NCBI RefSeq assembly: GCF_900110085.1
Contig: NZ_FOCK01000005.1
Location: forward strand, 124,001 to 188,000
Origin: Prevotella sp. ne3005
GTDB taxonomy: Bacteria; Bacteroidota; Bacteroidia; Bacteroidales; Bacteroidaceae
Length of the DNA: 64,000 bases
Reading direction: 5' to 3'
Position numbers and translations under genes: made by a program. Below are positions 7,778 through 14,947 of this stretch, one piece after another. Each line of letters opens with the position of its first letter. Within the stretch, counting starts at the first letter, position 1. The notes beneath the pieces were generated by a model. That model was not told where the DNA came from, searched no databases, and saw only the letters and a program-made list of their open reading frames with translations.

Positions 7778-8035
7778 TTCTGGAAAGAGTCGCCCGTAAA
7801 GGTGCACTTAGCTGTGCTTAATTGGGAACTGGAGTGTGAATCTCCGACTGTCCCGCAGCAGTGAACTCCGTTATGGCTCCTAAGCATAAACGCCATTAAG
7901 CTTCGCTTGATAGCGTTCACGCTCGACAAAGCTTGAATGCATTCGGCTTTGTTCTCGCTAAATCACGCCATTGCCCATTTGGGTGAGAAGGCGCTTGGGA
8001 GTGGAGGAAAGTCTGAAGACCAGCCTTTTTCGGTA
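7778..8035 (+). ncRNA. Cobalamin (B12) riboswitch with an enlarged variable arm
   Basis: Conserved landmarks appear in order: AATTGGGAACTGGAGTGTGA near 7830, ATCTCCGACTGTCCCGCAGC then AGTGA (the usual CCCGC-AxC-GT core), GCCATTGCCCATTTGGGTGA then GAAGGC near 7966, and AGTCTGAAGACCAGCC closing at about 8035. Between the core and the GCC-GAAGGC part lies an extra arm of roughly 90 nt with two hairpins. The first resembles hairpin repeat family A. The riboswitch presumably represses the flavodoxin-like gene when B12 is plentiful. About 200 nt with no convincing gene separate it from that gene; a GGGG/CCCC-TTTT stretch at 8179-8216 could be the expression platform. Confidence 0.9.
7887..7940 (+). 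repeat. Hairpin repeat family A copy inside the riboswitch arm
   Basis: CGCCATTAAGCTTCGCTTGA then TAGCG folds on itself and is followed by GCTCGACAAAG. It resembles the copies at 8783, 13645 and 15355 (GCC-TTAAGC-CGCTTGAA-GGC, then a GACAAAGTCAA-like stretch), but the match is partial. Confidence 0.5.
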
Positions 8036-8239
8036 ATATGCCAAACGGCTCTCGATGTAAGGGCGTGAGGCGAAACAAACATTTTTGTGGTTTAAATGAA
8101 TCGAAAAGGACTGCCATGTAGTCTCTTTGTTGGTTCTGCGCAGTCATGTGCGCATACGTGTATTATTATATAAGTTCACGGGGTAGCCTGTCGTGAGACA
8201 ACGTTTCCCCTTTTAACGAGTATTCAGAACAATAGAGAT

Positions 8240-8674
8240 ATGAAACATGAATCAATCGTCGTCGTGTACGACAGTTGTCAGGCTATTGCTGAAGAGATAG
8301 CCGACAAGTTGGGTGCTGAGACCGTCAGTGTCCAGAGTATAAACGTCAGGCAGATCGAGAACAGCCAGAGTCTCGTCCTTGCTGTCGAGTTTCTGGATGG
8401 TGGCAACCTGTCACCGCATTGGCAGTATGCCAGTCAGATGTTCCGTTGTGCCAGTCTGAGGGGCAAGAACCTCGCCGTTATGGTGGCTCTTGGCAATAGG
8501 GGCGATAACGGCATCTATGCCGATGTTTTCTGCCGTGAACTCAGGGAGAACGGGGCGCACATCGTTGGTGACTGTCTTTATGCAGATGCTCCGACCTGCA
8601 ATCTCAGTCGCTCGATTTCTGGTCGCTCTAATACATTAGAGAATTGGATCTGTGCCATTTCGCCTAACTTATAA
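8240..8674 (+). CDS. Flavodoxin-like protein under B12 control
   Basis: 144 residues, cytosolic. The order (IVVVYDS-x-AIAEEIADKLGA, a middle LRGKNLAVMVALGNRGDNGI segment, then FCRELRENGAHIVGD) follows a flavodoxin fold. The usual T/S-rich FMN phosphate loop is poorly kept, so FMN binding is uncertain. Near the C-terminus SRSISGRSN is encoded by a copy of hairpin repeat family B. It is the first gene after the cobalamin riboswitch; a role as electron donor for cobalamin or a B12-independent substitute is inference. Confidence 0.7.
   Translation: MKHESIVVVYDSCQAIAEEIADKLGAETVSVQSINVRQIENSQSLVLAVEFLDGGNLSPHWQYASQMFRCASLRGKNLAVMVALGNRGDNGIYADVFCRELRENGAHIVGDCLYADAPTCNLSRSISGRSNTLENWICAISPNL
8607..8632 (+). 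repeat. Hairpin repeat family B copy inside a gene
   Basis: GTCGCTCGATTTCTGGTCGC then TC, in frame near the end of the flavodoxin-like gene. It encodes SRSISGRS, compared with RSTSGRLLP at 12931 and 4898. Confidence 0.6.
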
Positions 8675-8687
8675 AATCATTCTCACT

Positions 8688-8774
8688 ATGCAGTATATCT
8701 TTATCGTAGCCCTTGAATTCGTTCTGGCTTTTATAGGCGTAGCCCTGCTCATCAGGTACTATAACCACAAGTGA
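8688..8774 (+). CDS. 28-residue membrane microprotein
   Basis: MQYIFIVALEFVLAFIGVAL then LIRYYNHK. It is a single transmembrane helix with a basic C-terminal end, starting 13 bp after the flavodoxin-like gene on the same strand. It lies in the same riboswitch-controlled unit. The composition is far from random and argues for a real small membrane protein. Function unknown. Confidence 0.6.
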   Translation: MQYIFIVALEFVLAFIGVALLIRYYNHK

Positions 8775-8782
8775 CAGAGCAG

Positions 8783-8842
8783 CGAGCGCCGTTAAGCTTG
8801 CTTAAACGGCTGAGTCGCGATGGAACTCGACAAAGTCAAGGC
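8783..8842 (+). repeat. Hairpin repeat family A
   Basis: GCGCCGTTAAGCTTGCTTAA then ACGGCTGAGTCGCGA then TGGAACTCGACAAAGTCAAG. The first part folds into a hairpin (GCCGTTAAGC/GCTTAAACGGC). It matches the segments at 13645-13703 and, inverted, 15355-15413. It lies between convergent genes and could also serve as a terminator. Confidence 0.7.
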
Positions 8843-8847
8843 GTAGG

Positions 8848-9513
8848 CTATCTTTTCCTGGCCCTGAAATAAAGCATCGCTCCCTCTACATGGAAGTCGA
8901 GGATGTCATAGTATGGCTCCAGACGTTGACGCACATCGTTTGCTGTATCGAAGGGAGGCGTGAACCAGCCCATGCGGGTCATGACAGTCTTGGCGAGCCA
9001 GTCGGCACCCCTTTGTTCACCCGCAATGTAGAAGCAGGCCAGTAGTTCTCCACCTGGCTTCAAGGTTCGCAGAATCTCAGCATATGCCTTGCCCTTGTTG
9101 GGGAACACATGGAGGCCGTTCATGCAGAGCACGATATCGAAAGTCCCTTCTTCGAAAGGCAGTGCTCCAACGTCGCCTTGCATGGTCTGTATGTTGGAGA
9201 TACCTGTTCCACGGAATCTGTACTCAGCCTGCTCCAACATGTCTTGGCTATAGTCCAGGCAGGTGATGTCGGCTTGCTTCATCTTTCTGTACTTCTCCGT
9301 GGTAAATACAGCCGTACCGACAGGCACATCGAGCAACCGCCCCTTGAAGTCATCGGGAATCCAACTCAATACCCTGCGGGCAATCTCGTTGTCATCGACA
9401 CCGCCCCAAAGTAGTTTGAAATACAATTTGCTCCACCATTTACCTTGTGTAATTGCATCATCGTAGAAACTCTTGCTGAACTTATACGAACTCTTAATCT
9501 TGTCTGCCATCAT
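8848..9513 (-). CDS. Class I SAM-dependent methyltransferase
   Basis: 221 residues, cytosolic. Motif I is LLDVPVGTAVF (a proline in place of the more usual glycine), motif II ITCLDYSQDMLEQA, post-I GDVGALPFEEGTFDIVLCMN, then LKPGGELLACFY. This is the Methyltransf_11/25 pattern of the UbiE-like group. The substrate cannot be read from sequence. A leftward -7 box at 9614-9621 would give a leader of about 100 nt. Confidence 0.85.
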   Translation of the reverse strand: MMADKIKSSYKFSKSFYDDAITQGKWWSKLYFKLLWGGVDDNEIARRVLSWIPDDFKGRLLDVPVGTAVFTTEKYRKMKQADITCLDYSQDMLEQAEYRFRGTGISNIQTMQGDVGALPFEEGTFDIVLCMNGLHVFPNKGKAYAEILRTLKPGGELLACFYIAGEQRGADWLAKTVMTRMGWFTPPFDTANDVRQRLEPYYDILDFHVEGAMLYFRARKR

Positions 9514-9613
9514 TCATATTCTTTTGTTTGACGGTGCAAAGCTCGTGCAAACCGAATGCAGTCAAGTTCACTTGAATTGCTGAGGTGCAGCCGAGTTTCG
9601 CAATTTTCAATTG

Positions 9614-9621
9614 CAAAGGTA
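9614..9621 (-). promoter_or_regulatory. Leftward -7 box for the 8848 methyltransferase
   Basis: TACCTTTG on the minus strand in CGTACCTTTGCAATT. Confidence 0.5.
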
Positions 9622-9650
9622 CGGCGATGTTGCCGCAATCCGGTTGCAAA

Positions 9651-10262
9651 CTATGCCTTCACGCCGATGACAGTCGCATTCGATGGCTTCATACGGTGAA
9701 TCTCGGTGTGGATGAAGCCTGCATCGTCGAGCAGAGTCTTCAGCTCCTCTGGCGAATAGGCAGTCATGCCTTCTACGACATTCGTCCACATGGAGTCGCC
9801 ATCAATTACTTCAACCAGAATGGCGAATTTCCCGCCCTGCTTCAGTACACGGCGCACCTCTTGAAGACAGTCAGGCAGGTTTGGCCAGAAATACACCGTC
9901 TCTACTGCTGTCACGAGGTCGAACTTCCCATCTTCGTAAGGCAACTTTTCGGCAGAACCCTGAGTGATGAATACCCGCTTGTCGAGCACTTTGGCATTCT
10001 CCTTCTTGGCTTTCGCTACGCTTTCCTCAGAGATGTCGATGCCATAGACCGTTGACCCCTCGCTCCGCTTCAGCAGCCGTTGCAAGGTTGCACCGCCACC
10101 ACAGCCGATATCGAGCATCGTCCAGCCGTCCTGAATATTGACCAGTTTCAGTCCCCAGTTCGTCAGCGGTGCATGACAGAGATTCATAAACTTCAGCATC
10201 GCGCGTCCCATCCGTCCTTGCGGACAGGCACAGTTGGTGAAAAACGTTTTTAACAGTCCCAT
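9651..10262 (-). CDS. Class I SAM-dependent methyltransferase
   Basis: 203 residues. Motif I MLDIGCGGGATLQRLL, then VYGIDISEESVAKA, GSAEKLPYEDGKFDLVTAVE and LKQGGKFAILVE. The pattern is UbiE/COQ5-like; the substrate is unknown. It starts three bases after the stop of the small membrane protein upstream, so the two form an operon. The neighbouring methyltransferase at 8848 is only distantly similar. Confidence 0.85.
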   Translation of the reverse strand: MGLLKTFFTNCACPQGRMGRAMLKFMNLCHAPLTNWGLKLVNIQDGWTMLDIGCGGGATLQRLLKRSEGSTVYGIDISEESVAKAKKENAKVLDKRVFITQGSAEKLPYEDGKFDLVTAVETVYFWPNLPDCLQEVRRVLKQGGKFAILVEVIDGDSMWTNVVEGMTAYSPEELKTLLDDAGFIHTEIHRMKPSNATVIGVKA

Positions 10263-10265
10263 GGC

Positions 10266-10652
10266 TTAATCCTTTACATATTTAATGCTATACCATGCCA
10301 GCACGAGGCCTACGATAATCATCATGGGCATGATGACGTATTGCCCAGCATTGTCGGAAGGCAGCTCCATGAACGCATGGGCGATGTTGAACAAGCCGAT
10401 GAGTGCGGCCAGCACGGCATTGATGACTTTCAGAGCTTTCTCTTTCCACAGCATACAGAGCACGCCACAAGCGGGAATAAGATACGAGAGCGTCATCATG
10501 AACACTATCATGCCCTGGTCAACGTTGCCGTCGGTGTCGGCAATGGCCATATTCTTGCCCCAAAACATGGGCAGAACATCACAAATGGAGTGGCAGGCAA
10601 AGCCGCAGACGGTCAGCAGCCACAGAATCGAAATCTTAATACTTCTTGTCAT
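10266..10652 (-). CDS. Four-helix small membrane protein
   Basis: 128 residues with four predicted transmembrane segments at about 7-24, 47-66, 73-93 and 103-122. The N-terminus is basic and inside. Family not recognised. It is the first gene of an operon with the methyltransferase at 9651. A hairpin in the leader at 10692-10714 may act on its expression. Confidence 0.75.
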   Translation of the reverse strand: MTRSIKISILWLLTVCGFACHSICDVLPMFWGKNMAIADTDGNVDQGMIVFMMTLSYLIPACGVLCMLWKEKALKVINAVLAALIGLFNIAHAFMELPSDNAGQYVIMPMMIIVGLVLAWYSIKYVKD

Positions 10653-10691
10653 AGTTGAATATTTAATAAGTTACTATTCTTTTTAAAATAA

Positions 10692-10714
10692 TGGCTGACC
10701 ATCACAGTCAGCCA
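10692..10714 (-). promoter_or_regulatory. Leader hairpin upstream of the membrane protein-methyltransferase operon
   Basis: Perfect 8-bp stem TGGCTGAC/GTCAGCCA with a 7-base loop. In the leftward transcript ATTATTTT follows, about 40 nt before the start codon. It could be an attenuator or a weak terminator. Confidence 0.45.
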
Positions 10715-10740
10715 CCTCATTACTAAACAAATACTATTTA

Positions 10741-10770
10741 TGCGCTCGACCTTTTGGTCGCTTTGCTCGC
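10741..10770 (+). repeat. Hairpin repeat family B, intergenic
   Basis: GCGCTCGACCTTTTGGTCGC then TTTGCTCGC. GCGACC/GGTCGC forms the stem. It lies in the leader of the operon read leftward. Confidence 0.65.
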
Positions 10771-10799
10771 AAAGAATTTTATACCTGTGATTTCGGGTG

Positions 10800-10807
10800 C
10801 AAAGGTA
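10800..10807 (-). promoter_or_regulatory. Leftward -7 box for the 10652 operon
   Basis: TACCTTTG on the minus strand in CATACCTTTGCACCC; the leader is about 140 nt. Confidence 0.6.
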
Positions 10808-11047
10808 TGACAAATTAACAAGATGCACAATACCTAAAACGCGGTGTTTTGAGCATTGCCCACCTGTGACGGCCAGCAAAAGCAGATTAACATGAAGTAG
10901 GTATTTTGTTTTGTATAGCAATTCTTTTGTTCTTGTTTTTCTGCAAAAAACTATTTTTTATGTATTTTTTCTGTAGAAAAAGGGCTTGAAAAACTGTTCT
11001 CAAATGTACAGTCATCTGAGCCGACAGAAGAGAAAGAACAAGATCCA

Positions 11048-11317
11048 GTGAAAGATGATTCTGCCGCTGACGAGAATCATACAAAGAGAGGCCGCCCGGC
11101 CTTACACAATAAAGTAATCAGATTCTGCACGATGGCAGATGATGACAAGGTTACACAGATTAGGACGATAGCCGCCAGAGAGGGTATTGCAATCAAGGAT
11201 TTGATGAACCTTGCCTTTGACAAAATTATCAATGAGTATGAAAGGAAATACGGGACAGTCAGGCTCCCGAAAGTCAAGAAAGGCGGCGATGTTTCCAAGG
11301 TCTTTGACCTTTCCTGA
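11048..11317 (+). CDS. Small AT-hook/RHH-like DNA-binding protein, start uncertain
   Basis: 89 residues from a GTG at 11048. KRGRPALHNK is an AT-hook-like motif near residue 13. The C-terminal part, with IAAREGIAIKDLMNLAFDKI, resembles ribbon-helix-helix or plasmid-partition accessory proteins. The frame is open upstream (EKGLEKLFSNVQSSEPTEEK) with no ATG, so this may be the 3' part of a longer, truncated gene. Function by resemblance only. Confidence 0.55.
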   Translation: MKDDSAADENHTKRGRPALHNKVIRFCTMADDDKVTQIRTIAAREGIAIKDLMNLAFDKIINEYERKYGTVRLPKVKKGGDVSKVFDLS

Positions 11318-11323
11318 TCTTCA

Positions 11324-11350
11324 GGGAATCTCATATGAGGTTCCCTTTTT
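11324..11350 (+). terminator. Terminator, probably bidirectional
   Basis: AGGGAA-TCTCATATGAG-GTTCCCT then TTTT. It lies between convergent genes ending at 11317 and 11350. Confidence 0.65.
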
Positions 11351-11586
11351 CATATGTAGAATACGAACTTTGAGCCCTTTGAACCTTCCCCGTCATAATC
11401 GGCTGGTATCGGGAACTGACAGCAAAGGTCACTGATAGCTTCCTCTTCAAGGGAAACTGTCAGTTCAAGGACAATAGCCATGCGCCTTTCGTCATAGGCC
11501 AGATTCCATAAACATTCACCCTGAACGGCATTGACTACCGTTCTGATTTCATCCTGAGTGCGCCAAATGGAATCGAAGTCAGTCAT
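11350..11586 (-). CDS. Small hypothetical protein, paralogue of 4528
   Basis: 78 residues starting MTDFDSIWRTQDEIRTVVNA. It aligns along its whole length with the protein at 4528-4800, but without that protein's 14-residue repeat-derived insertion. Acidic, cytosolic. Its start overlaps the end of the next upstream gene by 8 bp, indicating translational coupling. Function unknown. Confidence 0.7.
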   Translation of the reverse strand: MTDFDSIWRTQDEIRTVVNAVQGECLWNLAYDERRMAIVLELTVSLEEEAISDLCCQFPIPADYDGEGSKGSKFVFYI

Positions 11587-11887
11587 AGTATTCTATTGGG
11601 AGTTCTTCGCTGACATTGAAATCGTCGTGGAAGCCGTCATCGTACTTATAGACGATTTGCATTCCGCGATAGGTCGAAGGTACTTTTAGCACCTCCAGCA
11701 AATGCCACTTGGGGCGGCCAAAATCGTAGGACTCTCTGTCGAGAATGATACGATTGGAAACAAAGTCGAAGTGATAATATCCTCCACCGATACACTGGTC
11801 GCCTGGCTTCAGCAAATGTTTATGCTGGTTTACCTGGCCCAAACGGAATACCCCATCTATTGTTATTATGAACTTTGGTAGTGTCAT
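11579..11887 (-). CDS. Hypothetical beta-rich protein
   Basis: 102 residues from the ATG at 11887 (a GTG lies three codons upstream). Contains FRLGQVNQHKHLLKPGDQCI, GGGYYHFDF and DFGRPKWHLLEVL, which suggest a small beta-barrel. Family not recognised. It overlaps the following gene (11350-11586), so the two products may act together. Confidence 0.65.
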   Translation of the reverse strand: MTLPKFIITIDGVFRLGQVNQHKHLLKPGDQCIGGGYYHFDFVSNRIILDRESYDFGRPKWHLLEVLKVPSTYRGMQIVYKYDDGFHDDFNVSEELPIEYYD

Positions 11888-11903
11888 GCGATGCACAGGC
11901 TAT

Positions 11904-12104
11904 TTATTCCTTTGTTAATTTGTATACTGCTATTGTGGGTATAATGACCAGTAGCAATAGCAAAATCTCCACTAATGCGTAGGATCCGAAATAGTCAACC
12001 AATGTCTGGAATTTCAGAATACCATCTACCAGTATGACTAAAACAGCAAACCAGCATAGACAGAATATAGCAGAATACTTGATTTTACGCTTCTTTAGTT
12101 TCAT
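11904..12104 (-). CDS. Small two-helix membrane protein
   Basis: 66 residues with a very basic N-terminus (KLKKRKIK) and two hydrophobic segments at about 10-27 and 38-60. It sits in a run of leftward genes. No family recognised. Confidence 0.6.
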   Translation of the reverse strand: MKLKKRKIKYSAIFCLCWFAVLVILVDGILKFQTLVDYFGSYALVEILLLLLVIIPTIAVYKLTKE

Positions 12105-12155
12105 TCGTTGACGTAGTTCTTGATTGACATATTATAATACAAAGCCCAAATCCAC

Positions 12156-12581
12156 TCATAACAATCCTGATACAATATCGCCATGACGTTTCTCGTCGTT
12201 CTTCACGCTCTCCACCTCGGGGAAGTCTGCAATTAGGTGTTCATAACCAACGGCAGCATCGTACTCTCCCTTTGCAATCATCTTATAGAGGCGCTTCTTG
12301 CCTAACAGACAGTAAAGAATAGGCATGATTCGAGCCATCGTTTTCTTGGGTTTCAAAGCCTTTTGGGTATAGGCATGGAACACGCTGGCATGACGACCTT
12401 CTTCCTTTGCCAACTGAAGGAAAGCCTCACGCTCCTTATCCGTCTTAACCACTTTAGCCAGTCTCTGGTACATCAGCACAGCGTCAAGTTCGCCCTGCTG
12501 ACTACGCAATAGTTCTTCGCGATATTTGCCTCTTTGGCTTACGCCGTTTCTCCGTTCTTCGGAGACACTCAAATGTGTCAT
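12156..12581 (-). CDS. Ferritin-like / rubrerythrin-type diiron protein
   Basis: 141 residues. QQGELDAVLMYQRLAK and EEGRHASVF form the first EX-EXXH half-site. GEYDAAVGYEHLI and DEKRHGDIV form the second. This is the rubrerythrin/VIT-like four-helix diiron fold, usually linked to peroxide or iron handling, but it lacks the C-terminal rubredoxin. The first 20 residues (SVSEERRNGVSQRGK) do not look like the family and have the character of a repeat-derived extension. A -7 box (TATATTTG) lies at 12609-12616. Confidence 0.8.
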   Translation of the reverse strand: MTHLSVSEERRNGVSQRGKYREELLRSQQGELDAVLMYQRLAKVVKTDKEREAFLQLAKEEGRHASVFHAYTQKALKPKKTMARIMPILYCLLGKKRLYKMIAKGEYDAAVGYEHLIADFPEVESVKNDEKRHGDIVSGLL

Positions 12582-12608
12582 ATTACTAAACTATTCTAAA
12601 TTTGGGCG

Positions 12609-12616
12609 CAAATATA
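12609..12616 (-). promoter_or_regulatory. Leftward -7 box for the diiron protein
   Basis: TATATTTG on the minus strand. It forms a divergent pair with the box at 12639-12646. Confidence 0.6.
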
Positions 12617-12638
12617 CGAATAATCAAGGAATTATGAG

Positions 12639-12646
12639 TAACTTTG
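12639..12646 (+). promoter_or_regulatory. Rightward -7 box for the DUF4250 operon
   Basis: TAACTTTG, 27 bp upstream of the ATG at 12673. Confidence 0.6.
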
Positions 12647-12672
12647 TCCTTTGATTTAATAGTATTTGTGAA

Positions 12673-12873
12673 ATGGACTACCTTCCCAAAGACCCTGCCA
12701 TTCTGGTTTCGAGCGTAAATATGCTTCTGCGTGACGAGGAGTTTGACACGCTGGAATCACTATGCTATGCCTTCAGCATAGAATCCAAGGAAATCAAGGA
12801 CTATCTCATGAAGTATGGCTTCGTATGGAGTGAGCCTCAGAAACAATTCAGACCCATCGGCTACGATCAATGA
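12673..12873 (+). CDS. DUF4250-like protein
   Basis: 66 residues. LPKDPAILVSSVNMLLRDEE followed by a short helical part and KYGFVWSEPQKQF matches the small DUF4250 family (LPKDPxxLLSxVNxxLRDxY). Function unknown. Its stop overlaps the start of the next gene (ATGA), so the two are coupled. Confidence 0.75.
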   Translation: MDYLPKDPAILVSSVNMLLRDEEFDTLESLCYAFSIESKEIKDYLMKYGFVWSEPQKQFRPIGYDQ

Positions 12874-13154
12874 TCACAAAGGACAGCATAGAGACCGCCT
12901 ATAGCTTTCTGCATCAGAAGCGGCGCTCGACCTCTGGTCGCTTGCTACCAACGGGACGCAAGAATGTCTATATCCATTCTTCCCTCGACTGGCAGAAGGA
13001 TGATATTGAGTATGCTATTGCGTCCTATGCAGATGACATGAGTCGGGAATTATATGATGCCATCCGTGGCGGCAGGGCTGACTTCCTCCGTGACCACAAA
13101 CGGTTTCCAGAGGATATTACACAAGCAGTAGAACGATTAGAAAACATGTTATAG
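12870..13154 (+). CDS. Hypothetical protein with a repeat-encoded insertion
   Basis: 94 residues coupled to the DUF4250 gene by ATGA. Residues of about 18-32 (RRSTSGRLLPTGRKN) are encoded by the best copy of hairpin repeat family B. The rest (KDDIEYAIASYADDMSRELY, then ADFLRDHKRFPEDITQAVER) is helical and acidic. Not recognised. Confidence 0.65.
   Translation: MITKDSIETAYSFLHQKRRSTSGRLLPTGRKNVYIHSSLDWQKDDIEYAIASYADDMSRELYDAIRGGRADFLRDHKRFPEDITQAVERLENML
12929..12972 (+). repeat. Hairpin repeat family B, best copy
   Basis: GGCGCTCGACCTCTGGTCGC then TTGCTACCAACGGGACGCAA then GAATGTC. Inner stem GCGACC/GGTCGC. Read in frame it gives RSTSGRLLPTGRKNV. Confidence 0.75.
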
Positions 13155-13158
13155 AAGT

Positions 13159-13647
13159 ATGAAAATGAAGAAGATAATAAACCCTTGGCGCAACCATCCT
13201 GAGTACAACTGTTTCGGCTGTTGTCCTGAGAATCCTATTGGACTTCACATGGAGTTCTATGAGGATGGTGACTATATTGTGAGCAAATGGCATCCCGAGA
13301 AAAACTATCAGGGATGGGTGAACACCATGCACGGCGGCATCCTCAGTACGTTGATCGACGAGGTTTGCGGATGGGTGGTCACCCGTAAGCTACAGACCAG
13401 CGGATATACTGTACAGCTGAATGTGAAGTTCCGTAAAGCAGTTCCTACTACAGAGCCGGAGCTGACCATACGTGCAAAAGTCACGAAGCAAGTTCGCAAC
13501 TTGGTATATATCAATGCAGAGATAACAAATTCAAAGGGTGAACTCTGCAATGAGGGTGAAGTGGTCTATTTCCTGATGAATCAGGAGAAAGCCAAGGAAA
13601 TGGGATTCTTACACTGTGAAGTCGAAGATGAATCGAATGAGCAGTGA
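13159..13647 (+). CDS. PaaI/DUF4442-type hotdog thioesterase
   Basis: 162 residues. The N-terminal CFGCCPENPIGLHM and QGWVNTMHGGILSTLIDEVC mark the hotdog thioesterase group; the aspartate in STLIDE sits where the catalytic acid normally lies. NVKFRKAVP and GEVVYFLM are later strands of the fold. It probably hydrolyses an acyl-CoA, but the substrate is unknown. Its last codons overlap the start of the following methyltransferase pseudogene. Confidence 0.85.
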   Translation: MKMKKIINPWRNHPEYNCFGCCPENPIGLHMEFYEDGDYIVSKWHPEKNYQGWVNTMHGGILSTLIDEVCGWVVTRKLQTSGYTVQLNVKFRKAVPTTEPELTIRAKVTKQVRNLVYINAEITNSKGELCNEGEVVYFLMNQEKAKEMGFLHCEVEDESNEQ

Positions 13648-14118
13648 GAGCCATCAAACTCATTTGAATGGCCGAGTCGCGATTGAGATGGACAAAGTCA
13701 ATAGTAAGATGGATCCGATGGGAAGAGCGATTGCCGACTACCATAAGACTAAAAAGGCAAGCAAGCTCAGAGTGTTCTCTCCGATGTTTGAGGAGGACGA
13801 GATTCCCTTGACTACTCTTTTCCGCAGCTATGATTCAATGCCAAAGATAGAACGTAAAGCACTGGATTTGGCAAGATTGCTCCTGGAGGTCAAGTTCTCT
13901 GCGATTCATCGGATATCAGCTACGTTTTCGAGAATGAGGAAGGTATGATAGATATTCCAAACGAAATGGACTATTACGGTGAACATAGCTTCCAGATGCA
14001 ATACAAGGACATCATCGGAGAACACTTCGACTGGCTCTATATCGATGCAGACACCCTAAAAGAGAAAGTTGGGAGATATGGATATGCAGCCGTAGAGATT
14101 ATTGTTCAGACCCGATAA
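13628..14118 (+). pseudogene. SAM-dependent methyltransferase with an internal deletion
   Basis: The 5' part reads MDPMGRAIADYHKTKKA, LRVFSPMFEEDEIPLTTLFR and YDSMPKIERKALDLAR, which in this family immediately precedes the SAM-binding glycine loop. That loop is missing. After a frame change the text resumes with the family C-terminus: ISYVFENEEGMIDIPNEMDY, YGEHSFQMQYKDI, FDWLYIDADTL. The catalytic core, probably more than 100 residues, has been lost. The first codons (SESHQTHLNGRV) are encoded by hairpin repeat family A. Confidence 0.8.
13645..13704 (+). repeat. Hairpin repeat family A at a gene start
   Basis: GAGAGCCATCAAACTCATTT then GAATGGCCGAGTCGCGATTG then AGATGGACAAAGTCAATA. In frame it gives SESHQTHLNGRV, nearly identical to SESHQARLNGRV at the start of the YolD-like gene (15355-15413, inverted). 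Confidence 0.75.
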
Positions 14119-14129
14119 AATAAACGAAT

Positions 14130-14645
14130 ATGAGGAAAGCAAGCAGAGAAATGGATGCCACCTTCGCTTTTGAGGTGCTGGATAAGGCTCCGTATGTCAC
14201 CGTCAGTTTTACACGACCAGATGGAAGCCCTTACGGAGTACCTTTGTCTTTGGTTCGTACTGACGATAAGACTTTCTACTTTCATTGTGCTATGGAAGGA
14301 GAAAAACTGGACTGTATAACAGCTAACCCGATTGTTGCATTGTCGGCAGTCACCAGATGCACTCCTACCGTTGGCCCAAAAGACGGAAGTTTTTCACTGC
14401 AATATAAATCAGCGATGGCAGTAGGAAAAGCAGAAATCGTATCAGATAAAGAAGAGAAGATAGAGGCTATGAGGGCAATATGTCTGCGCTTTCTCCCCAA
14501 ACATATGGATGCCTTTGATGATGCAATCCAGCGTAGTTTAGAAAGAACGGCAGTAGTTAAGATAACTCTTACTGCACCTCCTACTGGTAAGCGTAAACAG
14601 TATGACAAGCAGGGTGAAGAAATGAAATGGGGACGAATGGAATGA
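14130..14645 (+). CDS. Nim-like pyridoxamine-5'-phosphate oxidase-family flavoprotein
   Basis: 171 residues. MDATFAFEVLDKAPYVTVSF, GSPYGVPLSLV, FYFHCAMEGEKLDCI and VALSAV are the split-barrel FMN-binding pattern of the PNPOx/Nim group. Some members reduce nitroimidazoles; resistance cannot be deduced here. Its stop overlaps the next start as ATGA. Confidence 0.85.
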   Translation: MRKASREMDATFAFEVLDKAPYVTVSFTRPDGSPYGVPLSLVRTDDKTFYFHCAMEGEKLDCITANPIVALSAVTRCTPTVGPKDGSFSLQYKSAMAVGKAEIVSDKEEKIEAMRAICLRFLPKHMDAFDDAIQRSLERTAVVKITLTAPPTGKRKQYDKQGEEMKWGRME

Positions 14646-14944
14646 ACAAAGTACGAATCACAGCCATACGCCAGACGGTCTATCCTGACCTGATGGCGAA
14701 GTATGAGAATCCCATTGAGCATACTTGCGATGTCAGGGAGGGTCAGCAATGGATATCAGAGAATGGAGAATGTCCTGTAGGGATGTGCCCTTCTGCCTGG
14801 TCATCCATGCGGGAGTTTGTAGAGTCTTTGGCCAGAGGTGAGGGGAATTTCTACGATGGCTGGATGAAGAATCCAATGAGTGCGATGATCAGCTGCAACG
14901 ACGGCTTCCGTCCGTTCAGTTTCTATATTGAGGTGATTGAGTAA
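14642..14944 (+). CDS. TIGR04076-family protein
   Basis: 100 residues from the ATG at 14642, which overlaps the upstream stop. KVRITAIRQTVYPDLMAKYE, then CPVGMCPSAWSSM and SAMISCNDGFRPFSFYIE, match the TIGR04076 family (KVxI..., xGxCxxAW, CCxDGxRPVxF). Function unknown; probably acts with the Nim-like protein it is coupled to. Confidence 0.8.
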   Translation: MNKVRITAIRQTVYPDLMAKYENPIEHTCDVREGQQWISENGECPVGMCPSAWSSMREFVESLARGEGNFYDGWMKNPMSAMISCNDGFRPFSFYIEVIE

Positions 14945-14947
14945 TGA

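Larger units (their letters stand above)
10653..11047. other. Intergenic region between divergent genes
   Basis: Holds the leader hairpin, a family B repeat and a leftward promoter, described separately. The right third (10910-10980) is very AT-rich. It is open in the frame of the next gene as far back as about 10920 without an ATG. Confidence 0.5.

Noticed and set aside
8096-8173. 25-codon frame between the B12 riboswitch and the flavodoxin-like gene
   Set aside because: Cys/Ser-rich random-looking sequence without a ribosome site; more likely leader RNA.
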